The notes under the pieces: generated by a model
Told to the model about the DNA's origin: nothing
The model's database searches: none
The model's input: only the letters and a program-made list of their open reading frames with translations
Part shown: positions 6,854 through 15,038 of the stretch, piece by piece
How positions within the stretch are numbered: the stretch's first letter is position 1
Layout of the letters: each line of letters starts with the position of its first letter
From: CAAGNP01 sp045603545
GTDB lineage: Bacteria; Bacteroidota; Bacteroidia; Bacteroidales; UBA932
DNA: 26,425 nt
Reading direction: 5' to 3'
Assembly (NCBI GenBank): GCA_045603545.1
Contig: JAZUMG010000025.1
Location: forward strand, 1-26,425
Program-made: the position numbers and the translations under genes

Positions 6854-8113
6854 TTATAGATTTTTAGCCAGTTTTTCGGCCATTCTTGCCGCATTTTCCA
6901 ATATCTCATCCTCACCTGGAACTACCCTATCCCTCATAATCACCTTACCGTCACAAATCACTGTATCCACGCAGGAGCTGTTGGCCGAGTAGATAAGGTT
7001 TGCAAGGAAGTTATAATTAGGGGTGAATGCTGCAGACTTGGTATTTACAAGGACAATATCTGCAAGTTTACCTTCGGCAATCTCACCGGAATTGAGCCTG
7101 AGAGCTTTGGCCGAATCCTTTGTAGCCATATCCATAATCTCCTGAAGAGGCATGGCACCGGGATCCTTTCTCCAAGCTTTCTGAAGCAGTGCTGATGTCT
7201 TCATTGACTCCAGAACATCCAGATTGTTTGATGATGCAGTACCATCTGTACCGAATACCACATTTGCTCCAGCCTTCTTGAGCTCTTTATATTTGAATTT
7301 ATAGCCTGATGAGAGTTTGAGGTTAGAGTTCACATTGTGGACTATTGTCACTTTTCTGTTGCCCAATATCTCTATATCCTCTTCATCAAGCCACACTCCG
7401 TGGGCAGCTATCACCCTGTCGCTAAGAATTCCAAGCCTTTTGAATCTCTTGGTAGGCGATACTCCGTAAAGTTCTACAGAATCCCTGTTTTCCTTCTCTG
7501 TCTCGGAAAGGTGTGTATGGATAAGAAGATCATGGTCCACTGCGAAGTTGGTAGCCCAGAGCATAGTCTCCTCTGTCACTGTATATCCTGCGTGGATACC
7601 CACAGAGAACTGCACCCTGTCGCTCCACGATTTTGATTTTTCGTATATCTCCTGACACTCCCTCACCTGACGGGCCTCCTTCTGGTCATCTCCACCTCCA
7701 AGGATGGTATATGACAAGTTTGCCCTCATACCTGTCTCCTCGACAGCCTTTACAGCTGTATCTATGAACCAGTAGAGGTCCAGAAAGCAGGTGACACCGC
7801 ATTTTATCATCTCCAGACAGGCAAGTTTGGTCCCCCAATATATTGCCTCCGGATCGATATGCTTTTCAAGTCTCCACACCTCATCAAGCCACTCAAATAG
7901 TGGAGCATCCTCCAGACACCCCCTCATGAGTGTCATGGCGCTGTGAGTGTGCATATTGTATAGACCGGGGATGGCGGTCATATTCTCTCCAGATATAACC
8001 TCATCTGCCACAACATCAATATTTTCAGCTATTTTGCTGATCAGGTTACCCTCTATGAGGATATCCTGTTTCTTCCCGTTTAAGGTTACTTGTTTAATTA
8101 ATAATGATCCCAT
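6854..8113 (-). CDS. mtaD: 5-methylthioadenosine/S-adenosylhomocysteine deaminase-like amidohydrolase
   Basis: A 419-residue amidohydrolase of the MtaD/TrzA-like group, which deaminates methylthioadenosine to methylthioinosine and often S-adenosylhomocysteine to S-inosylhomocysteine. Metal and catalytic residues: H55 and H57 in MHTHSAM, H174 (GIHAGYT), H201 and E204 in HTHLSET, H238 (AAHG), D290 in FGTDG. The typical C-terminal beta-sandwich segment ends with GKLADIVLV and later VICDGKVIM. ATG 8113 is chosen over an upstream in-frame codon at 8155 because family similarity begins there and the likely promoter lies between the two. It is the first gene of the operon, 12 bases upstream of the phosphorylase gene. 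Guanine deaminase or another aminohydrolase is less likely given the partners. Confidence 0.9.
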   Translation of the reverse strand: MGSLLIKQVTLNGKKQDILIEGNLISKIAENIDVVADEVISGENMTAIPGLYNMHTHSAMTLMRGCLEDAPLFEWLDEVWRLEKHIDPEAIYWGTKLACLEMIKCGVTCFLDLYWFIDTAVKAVEETGMRANLSYTILGGGDDQKEARQVRECQEIYEKSKSWSDRVQFSVGIHAGYTVTEETMLWATNFAVDHDLLIHTHLSETEKENRDSVELYGVSPTKRFKRLGILSDRVIAAHGVWLDEEDIEILGNRKVTIVHNVNSNLKLSSGYKFKYKELKKAGANVVFGTDGTASSNNLDVLESMKTSALLQKAWRKDPGAMPLQEIMDMATKDSAKALRLNSGEIAEGKLADIVLVNTKSAAFTPNYNFLANLIYSANSSCVDTVICDGKVIMRDRVVPGEDEILENAARMAEKLAKNL

Positions 8114-8136
8114 ATTTATCTTACATTTTATCAAAG

Positions 8137-8144
8137 CAAAGTTA
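8137..8144 (-). promoter_or_regulatory. Bacteroidales -7 promoter element for the salvage operon
   Basis: On the minus strand this reads TAACTTTG, a full match to TAnnTTTG. Transcription would begin around 8130, leaving a leader of about 17 bases before the ATG at 8113. No good -33 TTG is visible. It supports the shorter mtaD start. Confidence 0.6.
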
Positions 8145-8255
8145 GAAAATATCACAAAGAATTAAAAACTTATATCTCAAAATTTCAATTTTTAAGCAAA
8201 TCCAACTTTTTTCATCATTTTCTTAACAACTATAGCAAAAATTGGCGCTTTTTAT

Positions 8256-8263
8256 TATATTTG
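8256..8263 (+). promoter_or_regulatory. Bacteroidales -7 promoter element for the acyl-CoA synthetase operon
   Basis: TATATTTG matches TAnnTTTG. It is divergent from the mtaD promoter, with about 110 bases between them. Transcription would begin near 8268, making the in-frame GTG at 8265 unlikely as a start and favouring ATG 8283. Confidence 0.55.
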
Positions 8264-8282
8264 CGTGATTAAAATTGAAAAA

Positions 8283-10334
8283 ATGATAAACAGACAATTA
8301 ATATCACCCAAGAGCATCGTTGTGGTCGGTGGTTCGGATGACACTCTCAAACCGGGTGGCAATACCCTGAAAAACCTTTTGGACACACACTATTCGGGTG
8401 ATTTGTTTGTCGTTAACCCCAAAGCCGATTCGGCCCAAGGGGTCAAATCCTACAGAAATATCGTGGACATCCCAGAAGTTGAATGTGCTATTTTGGCTAT
8501 CCCGGCGAAAATGTGCCTTGAGGCTGTGGAGACCCTCTGCTATAAAAAATCGTGCAAGGCGATAATAATCCTCTCTGCAGGTTTTCATGAGGACAGCCCT
8601 GAGGGCGCGGAGATTGAGAAGAAGATTGCACAGGTGTGCAATGAGACAGGAACCAGCCTTATAGGACCAAACTGCATCGGGGTTATGACCCCAGATTATG
8701 CAGGAGTCTTCACCCACCCTATCCCCAGACTCACCCCTCAGGGTGCAGCTCTGATTTCAGGATCGGGTGCCACTATCGTCTTTATCCTGGAGGCAGCCAT
8801 GCAGCTCGGACTCACCTTCAGCCAGGTATTCTCCGTAGGAAACTGCGCTCAGATAGGTGTGGAAGAGGCCCTTGAATATATGGATGAGAGCTATGAACCG
8901 GGAAAAAGCTCACCGGTGATTATGCTTTATATAGAGAATATAAGCGACCCGTGGAAGCTCTACAGGCACGCATCATCCCTCATCCGCAAGGGTGCCAAAA
9001 TTGCGGCCATCAAATCGGGCTACAGCGAAGCTGGAAGCCGTGCAGCATCATCCCACACAGGGGCGATGGCATCTCCGGACAAAGCGGTAGATGCATTGTT
9101 CAGAAAGGCAGGTATTATCCGTTGCTACAGCAGAGGTGAGCTAGTAAATGTTGCATCTGCACTTATGTACCCGGCGCCCAAAGGGAACAGATTTGCCATT
9201 GTCACACATGCAGGGGGTCCTGCTGTGATGCAGACAGACATACTTTCTGGCAATGGAATCGAGATTCCCACTTTCAGTGGTCCCAAAGCTGATGAACTCC
9301 TCTCCAAACTCTACCCAGGATCATCAGTGGCCAACCCTATTGACTTCCTGGCAACAGGGACCGCCGCCCAATTGGGGCACATTCTTGATGCATGTGAGGA
9401 CGATTTCGACGTGGATGGCATCACCGTCATTTTCGGCAATCCTGGCCTTACCACCACATTTGATGTGTACGACCTGCTTGCCGAGAAGATAAAGAATTCA
9501 AAGAAACCCATATATCCCGTCCTCCCCTCTATCGTAAACTCCGCAGAGGAGATTCGCAAGTTCCAAAGTGAAGGGGGGATAAGCTTCCCCGACGAAGTGG
9601 CATTGGGGGGAGCCATCGTCAAGATTGTCAACCAACCTGCATCCATCGAAGATTCTACCCTTCCTCAGGTGGACATACAGACCATCAGAGGGGTTATTGA
9701 TTCTGCCTCCAATGGTTATCTGGAGCCTGAAAAGGTACAAATGCTGCTCGATGCAGCTGGCATTCCAAGGGCAAAAGAGGTGGTGGCCGCCACAGAAGAG
9801 GAGGCCTTGCAAGGGGCTCGCACAGTGGGTTATCCACTGGTAATGAAAGTAATAGGCCCTATCCACAAATCAGATGTCGGGGGCGTAGCTCTGAATATTT
9901 CTGATGATGAGACATTGGTAGCAGAATTCAGAAGGATGATCCAGATCCCCCAGACCACAGCTATCCTTATGCAGCCGATGCTTTCCGGTACCCAGATTTT
10001 CATCGGAGCTAAACGCGAAGGGGTATTTGGCCATCTGGTACTATGCGGATTGGGTGGAATATTTGTAGAGACATTGAAGGATATCAGCTACTCATTGTCC
10101 CCGGTATCACAGATTGAGGCAGATGAGATGATCAGAGGGCTTCGCAGCTATAAGATGCTGGAGGGGACCAGAGGTCAGGAGGGGGTAAACATCACTATGT
10201 TCGCAGAGGCAATAAGGAGAGTTTCTGCCCTTTGTGATGCTGCACCAGAAATATTTGAAATGGACCTGAACCCACTATTAGGCAACAGCAGGGAGGTGGT
10301 GGCAGTAGATGCCAGAATAAGGATAGAAAAGTAG
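8283..10334 (+). CDS. ADP-forming acyl-CoA synthetase (fused alpha-beta)
   Basis: A 683-residue NDP-forming acyl-CoA synthetase with alpha and beta parts in one chain. A CoA-binding Rossmann domain comes first (about 1-130; SIVVVGGSDD near 12). Succinyl-CoA-synthetase-like flavodoxin domains follow, with the phospho-histidine loop ASSHTGAMA at H258. A C-terminal ATP-grasp domain spans about 470-683 (KVIGPIHKSDVGGVAL, LCGLGGIFVETLKD). The enzyme makes ATP from acyl-CoA, ADP and phosphate, releasing the acid and CoA. It sits directly upstream of a 2-oxoacid:ferredoxin oxidoreductase, so its natural substrates are probably the branched-chain or aryl acyl-CoAs made by that enzyme. The exact acyl group cannot be read from sequence. 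Confidence 0.92.
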   Translation: MINRQLISPKSIVVVGGSDDTLKPGGNTLKNLLDTHYSGDLFVVNPKADSAQGVKSYRNIVDIPEVECAILAIPAKMCLEAVETLCYKKSCKAIIILSAGFHEDSPEGAEIEKKIAQVCNETGTSLIGPNCIGVMTPDYAGVFTHPIPRLTPQGAALISGSGATIVFILEAAMQLGLTFSQVFSVGNCAQIGVEEALEYMDESYEPGKSSPVIMLYIENISDPWKLYRHASSLIRKGAKIAAIKSGYSEAGSRAASSHTGAMASPDKAVDALFRKAGIIRCYSRGELVNVASALMYPAPKGNRFAIVTHAGGPAVMQTDILSGNGIEIPTFSGPKADELLSKLYPGSSVANPIDFLATGTAAQLGHILDACEDDFDVDGITVIFGNPGLTTTFDVYDLLAEKIKNSKKPIYPVLPSIVNSAEEIRKFQSEGGISFPDEVALGGAIVKIVNQPASIEDSTLPQVDIQTIRGVIDSASNGYLEPEKVQMLLDAAGIPRAKEVVAATEEEALQGARTVGYPLVMKVIGPIHKSDVGGVALNISDDETLVAEFRRMIQIPQTTAILMQPMLSGTQIFIGAKREGVFGHLVLCGLGGIFVETLKDISYSLSPVSQIEADEMIRGLRSYKMLEGTRGQEGVNITMFAEAIRRVSALCDAAPEIFEMDLNPLLGNSREVVAVDARIRIEK

Positions 10335-10343
10335 AGATAATAT

Positions 10344-10502
10344 ATGATAGAGAAAATTAAAGAGTGGTGGGGCAAGCAGACACCCACAGCACAGATTTTT
10401 ATGGTTCTCGTGGTGATCCTCATCATAGGTATCATTATCAGATGGGATTTCATTATAGAGAGCGTAGGCAATGGTTTTGATTTTTTCAAATTTAAAAAAT
10501 AA
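10344..10502 (+). CDS. Small single-pass membrane protein (52 aa)
   Basis: A 52-codon frame with ATG 9 bases after the acyl-CoA synthetase stop and TAA at 10500, 19 bases before the ferredoxin subunit. The protein has an amphipathic start (MIEKIKEWWGKQ), one strongly hydrophobic helix at about residues 17-32 (IFMVLVVILIIGIIIRWD) and a lysine-rich end (FFKFKK). I recognise no named family. Its tight position inside the operon argues that it is real. It might anchor or regulate the oxidoreductase at the membrane, which is only a guess. Confidence 0.7.
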   Translation: MIEKIKEWWGKQTPTAQIFMVLVVILIIGIIIRWDFIIESVGNGFDFFKFKK

Positions 10503-10521
10503 CTTTAAAACATTATAAATT

Positions 10522-10743
10522 ATGGCATTACGAGGAGCAATAGTAGTTGACACAGAGAGATGCAAAGGCTGTGGCGTTTGTGTCGTGAACTGTCCTACTC
10601 AAACTATCGCACTTTCCAGAGAGGTTAACAGTAAAGGGTACAATTTCCTCTATATGGAAAATCCTGAAAATTGTACCGGTTGTACAAACTGCGCGACAGT
10701 GTGTCCTGACGCAGTAATCACAGTTTATAGAGTAAAAATTTAA
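10522..10743 (+). CDS. vorD/korD: 2-oxoacid:ferredoxin oxidoreductase, 4Fe-4S subunit
   Basis: A 73-residue 2[4Fe-4S] ferredoxin-like subunit. The first cluster motif is C14-x2-C17-x2-C20-x3-C24-P and the second C51-x2-C54-x2-C57-x3-C61-P. It passes electrons from the thiamine-diphosphate subunit to external ferredoxin. The order here (ferredoxin, alpha, beta, gamma) is the standard Bacteroidales vorDBAC/korDABC arrangement. It lies 12 bases before the alpha subunit. Confidence 0.93.
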   Translation: MALRGAIVVDTERCKGCGVCVVNCPTQTIALSREVNSKGYNFLYMENPENCTGCTNCATVCPDAVITVYRVKI

Positions 10744-10755
10744 AAATTTACCAAT

Positions 10756-11838
10756 ATGGCAGAAAAAGTTCTAATGAAGGGTAATGAGGCCATCGCTTAT
10801 GCAGCTATCAACTGTGGTTGCGACGGTTATTTCGGCTACCCTATCACGCCTCAATCAGAAGTAATGGAGACGTTGATGAAAGAGAAACCCTGGGAGACTA
10901 CAGGTATGGTGGTTCTTCAGGCAGAGAGTGAAACCTCATCTATCAATATGGTATATGGTGGTGCTTGCTGTGGCAAAAAAGTGATGACATCTTCAAGTAG
11001 CCCAGGTATCAGCCTTATGTGTGAAGGTCTGAGCTACCTTGCCGGTGCTGAGCTACCTTGTCTTGTAGTAAACGTTATGAGAGGTGGTCCTGGCCTTGGT
11101 ACCATCCAGCCAAGCCAGGGTGACTATTATCAGGCTACCAAAGCTGGCGGTCACGGCGACTACCGTATGATAGTGCTTGCCCCTGCTTCAGCTCAGGATA
11201 TGTACGATTTCGTGGATTTGGGTTTTGAATTGGCATTCAAATACCGTATCCCCGCTATGATACTTGGTGATGGCGTTATCGGTCAGATGATGGAGAAAGT
11301 GGAGATCAGACCAGCCAAAGCTCGCCGCACAGAGGAGGAAATTCGTGCCCTATGTGACTCTTGGGCAACTATCGGTAAACCTGCCCATAGAGGTGGCAAT
11401 ACCATCACCTCACTTGCCCTTGAGGCAGACGTTCAGGAGAGACACAATATCAAACTTCAGAAGAAATATGCTGAGATTGAGGCAAATGAAGCCAGGTACA
11501 GCACATATAAAACCGAAGATGCAGAACACCTTATCGTAGCATTCGGCTGTATGTCACGTATCGGCGAGGCAGTGGTTGACTATGCCCGTGAACAAGGTTA
11601 TAAAGTGGGTCTTCTCCGCCCTATCACCCTCTTCCCTTACCCTACAGCAGCAGTAGAGGCACTTATCCCTCAACTCAAGAGTATTATGTCTGTAGAGCTC
11701 AATGCCGGACAGATGGTATCAGACCTTAAGGTCATCGCCAACGGTAGAGTACCTGTAAACTTCTACGGACGTCAGGGCGGTATGATTCCTGACCCGGAGG
11801 AGGTATTTGAAGCATTTGTAAAATCAATTAATAAATAG
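10756..11838 (+). CDS. vorB/korA: 2-oxoacid:ferredoxin oxidoreductase, alpha subunit
   Basis: A 360-residue alpha subunit containing the pyrimidine-binding domain (FGYPITPQSEVMETL near residue 28) and the transketolase-C-like domain toward the end (VDYAREQGYKVGLLRPITLFPYP). The stretch MRGGPGLGTIQPSQGDYYQA near residue 117 is typical of the 2-oxoisovalerate (VorB) and 2-oxoglutarate (KorA) types. Bacteroidales members with this N-terminus (KVLMKGNEAIAYAAINCGCD) are usually annotated VorB. The complex oxidatively decarboxylates a 2-oxoacid to acyl-CoA, reducing ferredoxin. The adjacent acyl-CoA synthetase and thioesterase favour a catabolic role. Branched-chain versus 2-oxoglutarate specificity is unresolved from sequence. 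Confidence 0.92.
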   Translation: MAEKVLMKGNEAIAYAAINCGCDGYFGYPITPQSEVMETLMKEKPWETTGMVVLQAESETSSINMVYGGACCGKKVMTSSSSPGISLMCEGLSYLAGAELPCLVVNVMRGGPGLGTIQPSQGDYYQATKAGGHGDYRMIVLAPASAQDMYDFVDLGFELAFKYRIPAMILGDGVIGQMMEKVEIRPAKARRTEEEIRALCDSWATIGKPAHRGGNTITSLALEADVQERHNIKLQKKYAEIEANEARYSTYKTEDAEHLIVAFGCMSRIGEAVVDYAREQGYKVGLLRPITLFPYPTAAVEALIPQLKSIMSVELNAGQMVSDLKVIANGRVPVNFYGRQGGMIPDPEEVFEAFVKSINK

Positions 11839-11845
11839 GCGCGCT

Positions 11846-12607
11846 ATGGATATCAAAGACATTATCAAACCCGAAAATAAGGTTTACGGTAAAACCCCGG
11901 TTCTTAAAGACGCCGTACTGCACTACTGCCCAGGTTGTTCGCACGGTGTAGTTCATAAATTGATTGCAGAAGTTATCGAAGAGATGGGCATCCAGGACAA
12001 AACCATCGGTGTATCTCCTGTAGGATGTTCAGTATTCGCATACAACTATTTGGATATTGACTGGCAACAGGCTGCCCACGGTAGAGCTCCTGCACTTGCT
12101 ACAGCAACCAAAAGGCTTATGCCCGACAAATATGTATTCACATACCAGGGTGACGGCGACTTGGCTTCCATCGGTACTGCAGAGATTATGCACGCCTGCA
12201 ACAGAGGTGAAAATATAGTGGTTATCTTCATCAACAACGCTATATACGGTATGACAGGTGGCCAGATGGCACCTACTACCCTACTTGGCCAGGTTACAGC
12301 TACCACCCCTTATGGTCGTAGAGCGGACCTCAACGGTTATCCTATGAAAATCACCGAACTTATCGCACAGCTTGAGGGTACCTGCTACGTGACCCGTCAG
12401 TCTGTACAGAACCCAGCATCTGTACGCAGGACCAAAAAGGCTATCCGCAAAGCATTCGAGAACTCAATGATGAACAAAGGTACCTCATTTGTGGAGGTGG
12501 TCAGCACCTGTAACTCAGGTTGGAAGACCACCCCTGTAAAAGCAAACAAATGGATGGAAGAGAATATGTTCCCATTCTATCCACTTGGTGACATGAAAGA
12601 CAGATAA
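11846..12607 (+). CDS. vorA/korB: 2-oxoacid:ferredoxin oxidoreductase, thiamine-diphosphate (beta) subunit
   Basis: A 253-residue beta subunit binding thiamine diphosphate. C28-P-G-C31 and C61 are candidate ligands of the internal iron-sulfur cluster in this subunit type. The cofactor motif is Q101-G-D-G-D105 with the downstream asparagines of FINNAIYGMTGGQMAPTT. It starts 7 bases after the alpha subunit and completes the catalytic heterodimer. Length and motif layout are normal for the family, so it should be functional. Confidence 0.92.
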   Translation: MDIKDIIKPENKVYGKTPVLKDAVLHYCPGCSHGVVHKLIAEVIEEMGIQDKTIGVSPVGCSVFAYNYLDIDWQQAAHGRAPALATATKRLMPDKYVFTYQGDGDLASIGTAEIMHACNRGENIVVIFINNAIYGMTGGQMAPTTLLGQVTATTPYGRRADLNGYPMKITELIAQLEGTCYVTRQSVQNPASVRRTKKAIRKAFENSMMNKGTSFVEVVSTCNSGWKTTPVKANKWMEENMFPFYPLGDMKDR

Positions 12608-12635
12608 TAGGTATCCAATTAATATTTAGAAAGTT

Positions 12636-13181
12636 ATGAAAGAAGAAATAATTATCGCAGGCTTCGGAGGACAGGGTGTCCTCTCTATGGGTAAGATCCT
12701 CGCTTACGGTGGAATTATGCAAGACCAGGAGGTTACCTGGATGCCTTCATACGGTCCTGAGATGCGTGGTGGTACCTGTAACGTATGCGTAATCCTCAGC
12801 GACAACAAGATCAGCTCACCTATTCTGAGCAAATATGATACTGCCATCATCCTTAACCAGCAGTCAATGGACAAATTCGAGTCAAGGGTAAAACCTGGCG
12901 GTCTTTTAATCTACGACCCTAATGGCATCACACGCCATCCTGAAAGGACAGATATCACAGTATGCAAAATTGCAGCTGTGGATGAGGCTGCAAACCTTGG
13001 CAATGCCAAAGCTTACAATATGATAGTTCTTGGAGCATTTCTCAAGAAGAAACCTATCGTGACTATGGAAAATGTCCTTAAAGGTCTTAAAAAGTCACTT
13101 CCTCCACGTCACCATAGCCTTATCCCTATGAACGAAGAGGCTATCACTGTAGGTATGAACGCTGTAGAGGATATCAGATAA
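12636..13181 (+). CDS. vorC/korC: 2-oxoacid:ferredoxin oxidoreductase, gamma subunit
   Basis: A 181-residue gamma subunit. The N-terminal nucleotide-like loop GFGGQGVLSMGKILA (9-23), the segment TWMPSYGPEMRGGTCN near 38-53 and the final PPRHHSLIPMNEEAI are family hallmarks. This subunit contributes to CoA binding and assembly. It follows the beta subunit by 28 bases and ends one base before the thioesterase ATG, so the thioesterase is part of the same transcript. Confidence 0.92.
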   Translation: MKEEIIIAGFGGQGVLSMGKILAYGGIMQDQEVTWMPSYGPEMRGGTCNVCVILSDNKISSPILSKYDTAIILNQQSMDKFESRVKPGGLLIYDPNGITRHPERTDITVCKIAAVDEAANLGNAKAYNMIVLGAFLKKKPIVTMENVLKGLKKSLPPRHHSLIPMNEEAITVGMNAVEDIR

Positions 13182-13182
13182 T

Positions 13183-13554
13183 ATGAAGACAGGAACAGAA
13201 TATACCTGCACTACACAGGTTGAGCCTGCCAACTGCGCTTCTGCAGTTGGCTCTGGCGGCCTGGATGTATTCTCTACCCCATCGATGATTGCATTGATGG
13301 AGAAAGCAGCATTTACACTTGTTCAGGAGTCCCTTGCTGAAGGTGAATCGACTGTGGGTACACAGATGAATGTGGATCACGTAAAAGCTTCAAAAATCGG
13401 AGAGACTATTACCGCTAAAGCTATTCTTACTGAGATAGATGGCCGTAAACTCACATTTGATGTAAGTGCCACAGACTCTGCAGGCAACACTATCGGACGG
13501 GGAGTTCATACCCGCTTCATTATCCAGATTGAAAAATTCCTTTCAAGATTATAG
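13183..13554 (+). CDS. Hot-dog thioesterase, FlK (fluoroacetyl-CoA thioesterase)-like
   Basis: A 123-residue single hot-dog-fold thioesterase. The FlK-type catalytic set is present at T32 (FSTPSM), E40 (ALMEKAA) and H66 (MNVDHVKAS). Spacings of 8 and 26 residues equal those of FlK T42/E50/H76. It starts one base after the gamma subunit stop and ends the operon before a strong terminator. It probably hydrolyses short or branched acyl-CoAs, recycling CoA when the ATP-yielding synthetase is saturated. There is no sign of fluoroacetate metabolism, so detoxification is not implied. Confidence 0.85.
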   Translation: MKTGTEYTCTTQVEPANCASAVGSGGLDVFSTPSMIALMEKAAFTLVQESLAEGESTVGTQMNVDHVKASKIGETITAKAILTEIDGRKLTFDVSATDSAGNTIGRGVHTRFIIQIEKFLSRL

Positions 13555-13597
13555 GCAATACCCGTATACCTGACACAATCAAGGCATATGACACGAT

Positions 13598-13627
13598 ACC
13601 CCCGGTCCCGTCCGGGGGTTTCTTTTT
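13598..13627 (+). terminator. Rho-independent terminator after the Vor/Kor operon
   Basis: The perfect stem ACCCCCGG/CCGGGGGT (13598-13605 and 13612-13619) has a 6-base loop and is followed by TTCTTTTT. It ends the operon that starts at 8283. Confidence 0.9.
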
Positions 13628-13677
13628 CCCGTGGCTCACTATTTGTATTTCTTTAAGTGTTAAAAAACAGATTCAAT

Positions 13678-14985
13678 ATGAAAATTTATAAAACACTTAT
13701 ATTTTGTATGATAGTGTCCACACTAACAGCAAAAGCTCAGACTCAGCTCACTGCGAGCGAATCTGACCCCATCCGAATGGGATGGATGCAGGGATTCCCC
13801 CCTCCACCCGACCGCACAGTATCAATGGCCGATGGCTCATTCTTTGAGTTCCCCGCACTAAGATACAGCGTCTGCAATATGCGACTCTTTATGCCGACCA
13901 GAGAGGTCAGGAGTGCGCAGGTAAACAGATACACTTTCAAGGTCTGCCTTGATCCGGATATTGACAACATCACCTTTATTCCCCTATTTGAAAAGGAACC
14001 CATTACCTGGAAACAGGCCCTTGAAAAAGTCTACACTGATGGAATCATCATTCTTCACCAGGGCACAATAGTTTACGAGAAGTACTTTGGAGCCCTTGCT
14101 CCGGATGGAACACACGCAGCTATGTCATGCAGCAAGACCCTCACCGGGACACTCGGTGCCACCCTTGTGGCAGAAGGTGTAATTAACCCGGAGAAGAGGG
14201 CTGACTTCTATGTACCAGAATTGAAGAAAAGCGGATTCGGCAATGCTACCATACGGGAACTGCTCGATATGACCACATCTATCCAATATATTGAGGATTA
14301 TTCAGATCCCAATGCAGAAGTATGGAAATTCTCCGAGGCAGGCAATGTTTTCCACCCTGCAGACTACTCCGGTTACAAAAACTTCTACGACTACATAGTC
14401 ACAGTCAGGCAGAGTGGTCCACACGGACGCAAATTTGCCTACAAAACCATCAATACCGATGTCCTGGCATGGGTAATCTCACGTGCCACAGGAAAGAACA
14501 TAGCACAGCTCCTCTCTGAAAAAATATGGCAACCGATGGGTGCCCATATAGATGGATATTACCAGGTGGACGCTTCAGGTATTCCATTTGCCGGAGGCGG
14601 ATTCAATGGAAGCCTGAGGGATTATGCCATGTTTGGGGAGATGGTCAGATGTGGTGGTTTTTTCAATGGCAAACAGATAATCCCTGAGAGTGTGCTTGAT
14701 GACATTATCTACCATGTGGAGACAAGCAAGTTTGATGTGAAAGCATACCCAAATCTCAAGGGATGGGGCTATCGCAATATGTGGTGGGTCACCAACAATG
14801 ACAATCAGGCATTTATGGCGCGTGGTGTCCACGGTCAGGCTATCTACATCGATCCTACTGCAGAGATAGTGATAGTAAGGCTCGCTTCACACCCCGAAGC
14901 CTCCAATGCTGTCAATGACCCCTACTCCCTACCCGCCTACCAGGCCATCGCCGACTACTTCCTCAACATGCAGCTGCCGGAATAG
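13678..14985 (+). CDS. Secreted serine hydrolase (beta-lactamase class C/NylB-EstB-like)
   Basis: A 435-residue protein with a Sec signal peptide (MKIYKTLIFCMIVSTLTAKAQ, cleavage near residue 20). The catalytic domain shows S150-x-x-K153 (MSCSKT), a tyrosine motif region FAYKTINTDVLAWVI, and G-V-H-G in place of the KTG-type triad near the end (ARGVHGQAIYID). This is the pattern of 6-aminohexanoate-dimer hydrolase and EstB-like esterases rather than true antibiotic beta-lactamases. An N-terminal extension of about 100 residues precedes the domain. ATG 13678 is chosen over an upstream GTG at 13657 because the signal peptide starts there. The substrate is unknown; periplasmic esterase, amidase or peptidase activity is likely. 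It appears to be a single-gene unit with terminators on both sides. Confidence 0.85.
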   Translation: MKIYKTLIFCMIVSTLTAKAQTQLTASESDPIRMGWMQGFPPPPDRTVSMADGSFFEFPALRYSVCNMRLFMPTREVRSAQVNRYTFKVCLDPDIDNITFIPLFEKEPITWKQALEKVYTDGIIILHQGTIVYEKYFGALAPDGTHAAMSCSKTLTGTLGATLVAEGVINPEKRADFYVPELKKSGFGNATIRELLDMTTSIQYIEDYSDPNAEVWKFSEAGNVFHPADYSGYKNFYDYIVTVRQSGPHGRKFAYKTINTDVLAWVISRATGKNIAQLLSEKIWQPMGAHIDGYYQVDASGIPFAGGGFNGSLRDYAMFGEMVRCGGFFNGKQIIPESVLDDIIYHVETSKFDVKAYPNLKGWGYRNMWWVTNNDNQAFMARGVHGQAIYIDPTAEIVIVRLASHPEASNAVNDPYSLPAYQAIADYFLNMQLPE

Positions 14986-15000
14986 CAAATATTAATAAGC

Positions 15001-15037
15001 GGGGACTGGAATGACCAATTTTTCAGTCCCCATTTTA
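15001..15037 (+). terminator. Hairpin terminator after the serine hydrolase
   Basis: GGGGACTG (15001-15008) pairs with CAGTCCCC (15024-15031) around a 15-base loop, followed by ATTTTATT. It directly precedes the patatin promoter. Confidence 0.7.
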
Positions 15038-15038
15038 T

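Noticed and set aside
9498..9866. Long antisense frames within the acyl-CoA synthetase and other metabolic genes
   Set aside because: They mirror GC-biased codon positions of well-supported genes and show no recognisable domain or start context.
13678..14985. Serine hydrolase as an antibiotic-resistance beta-lactamase
   Set aside because: It has an HxG-type motif and an EstB/NylB-like layout with an N-terminal extension; no class C-specific signature supports beta-lactam resistance.
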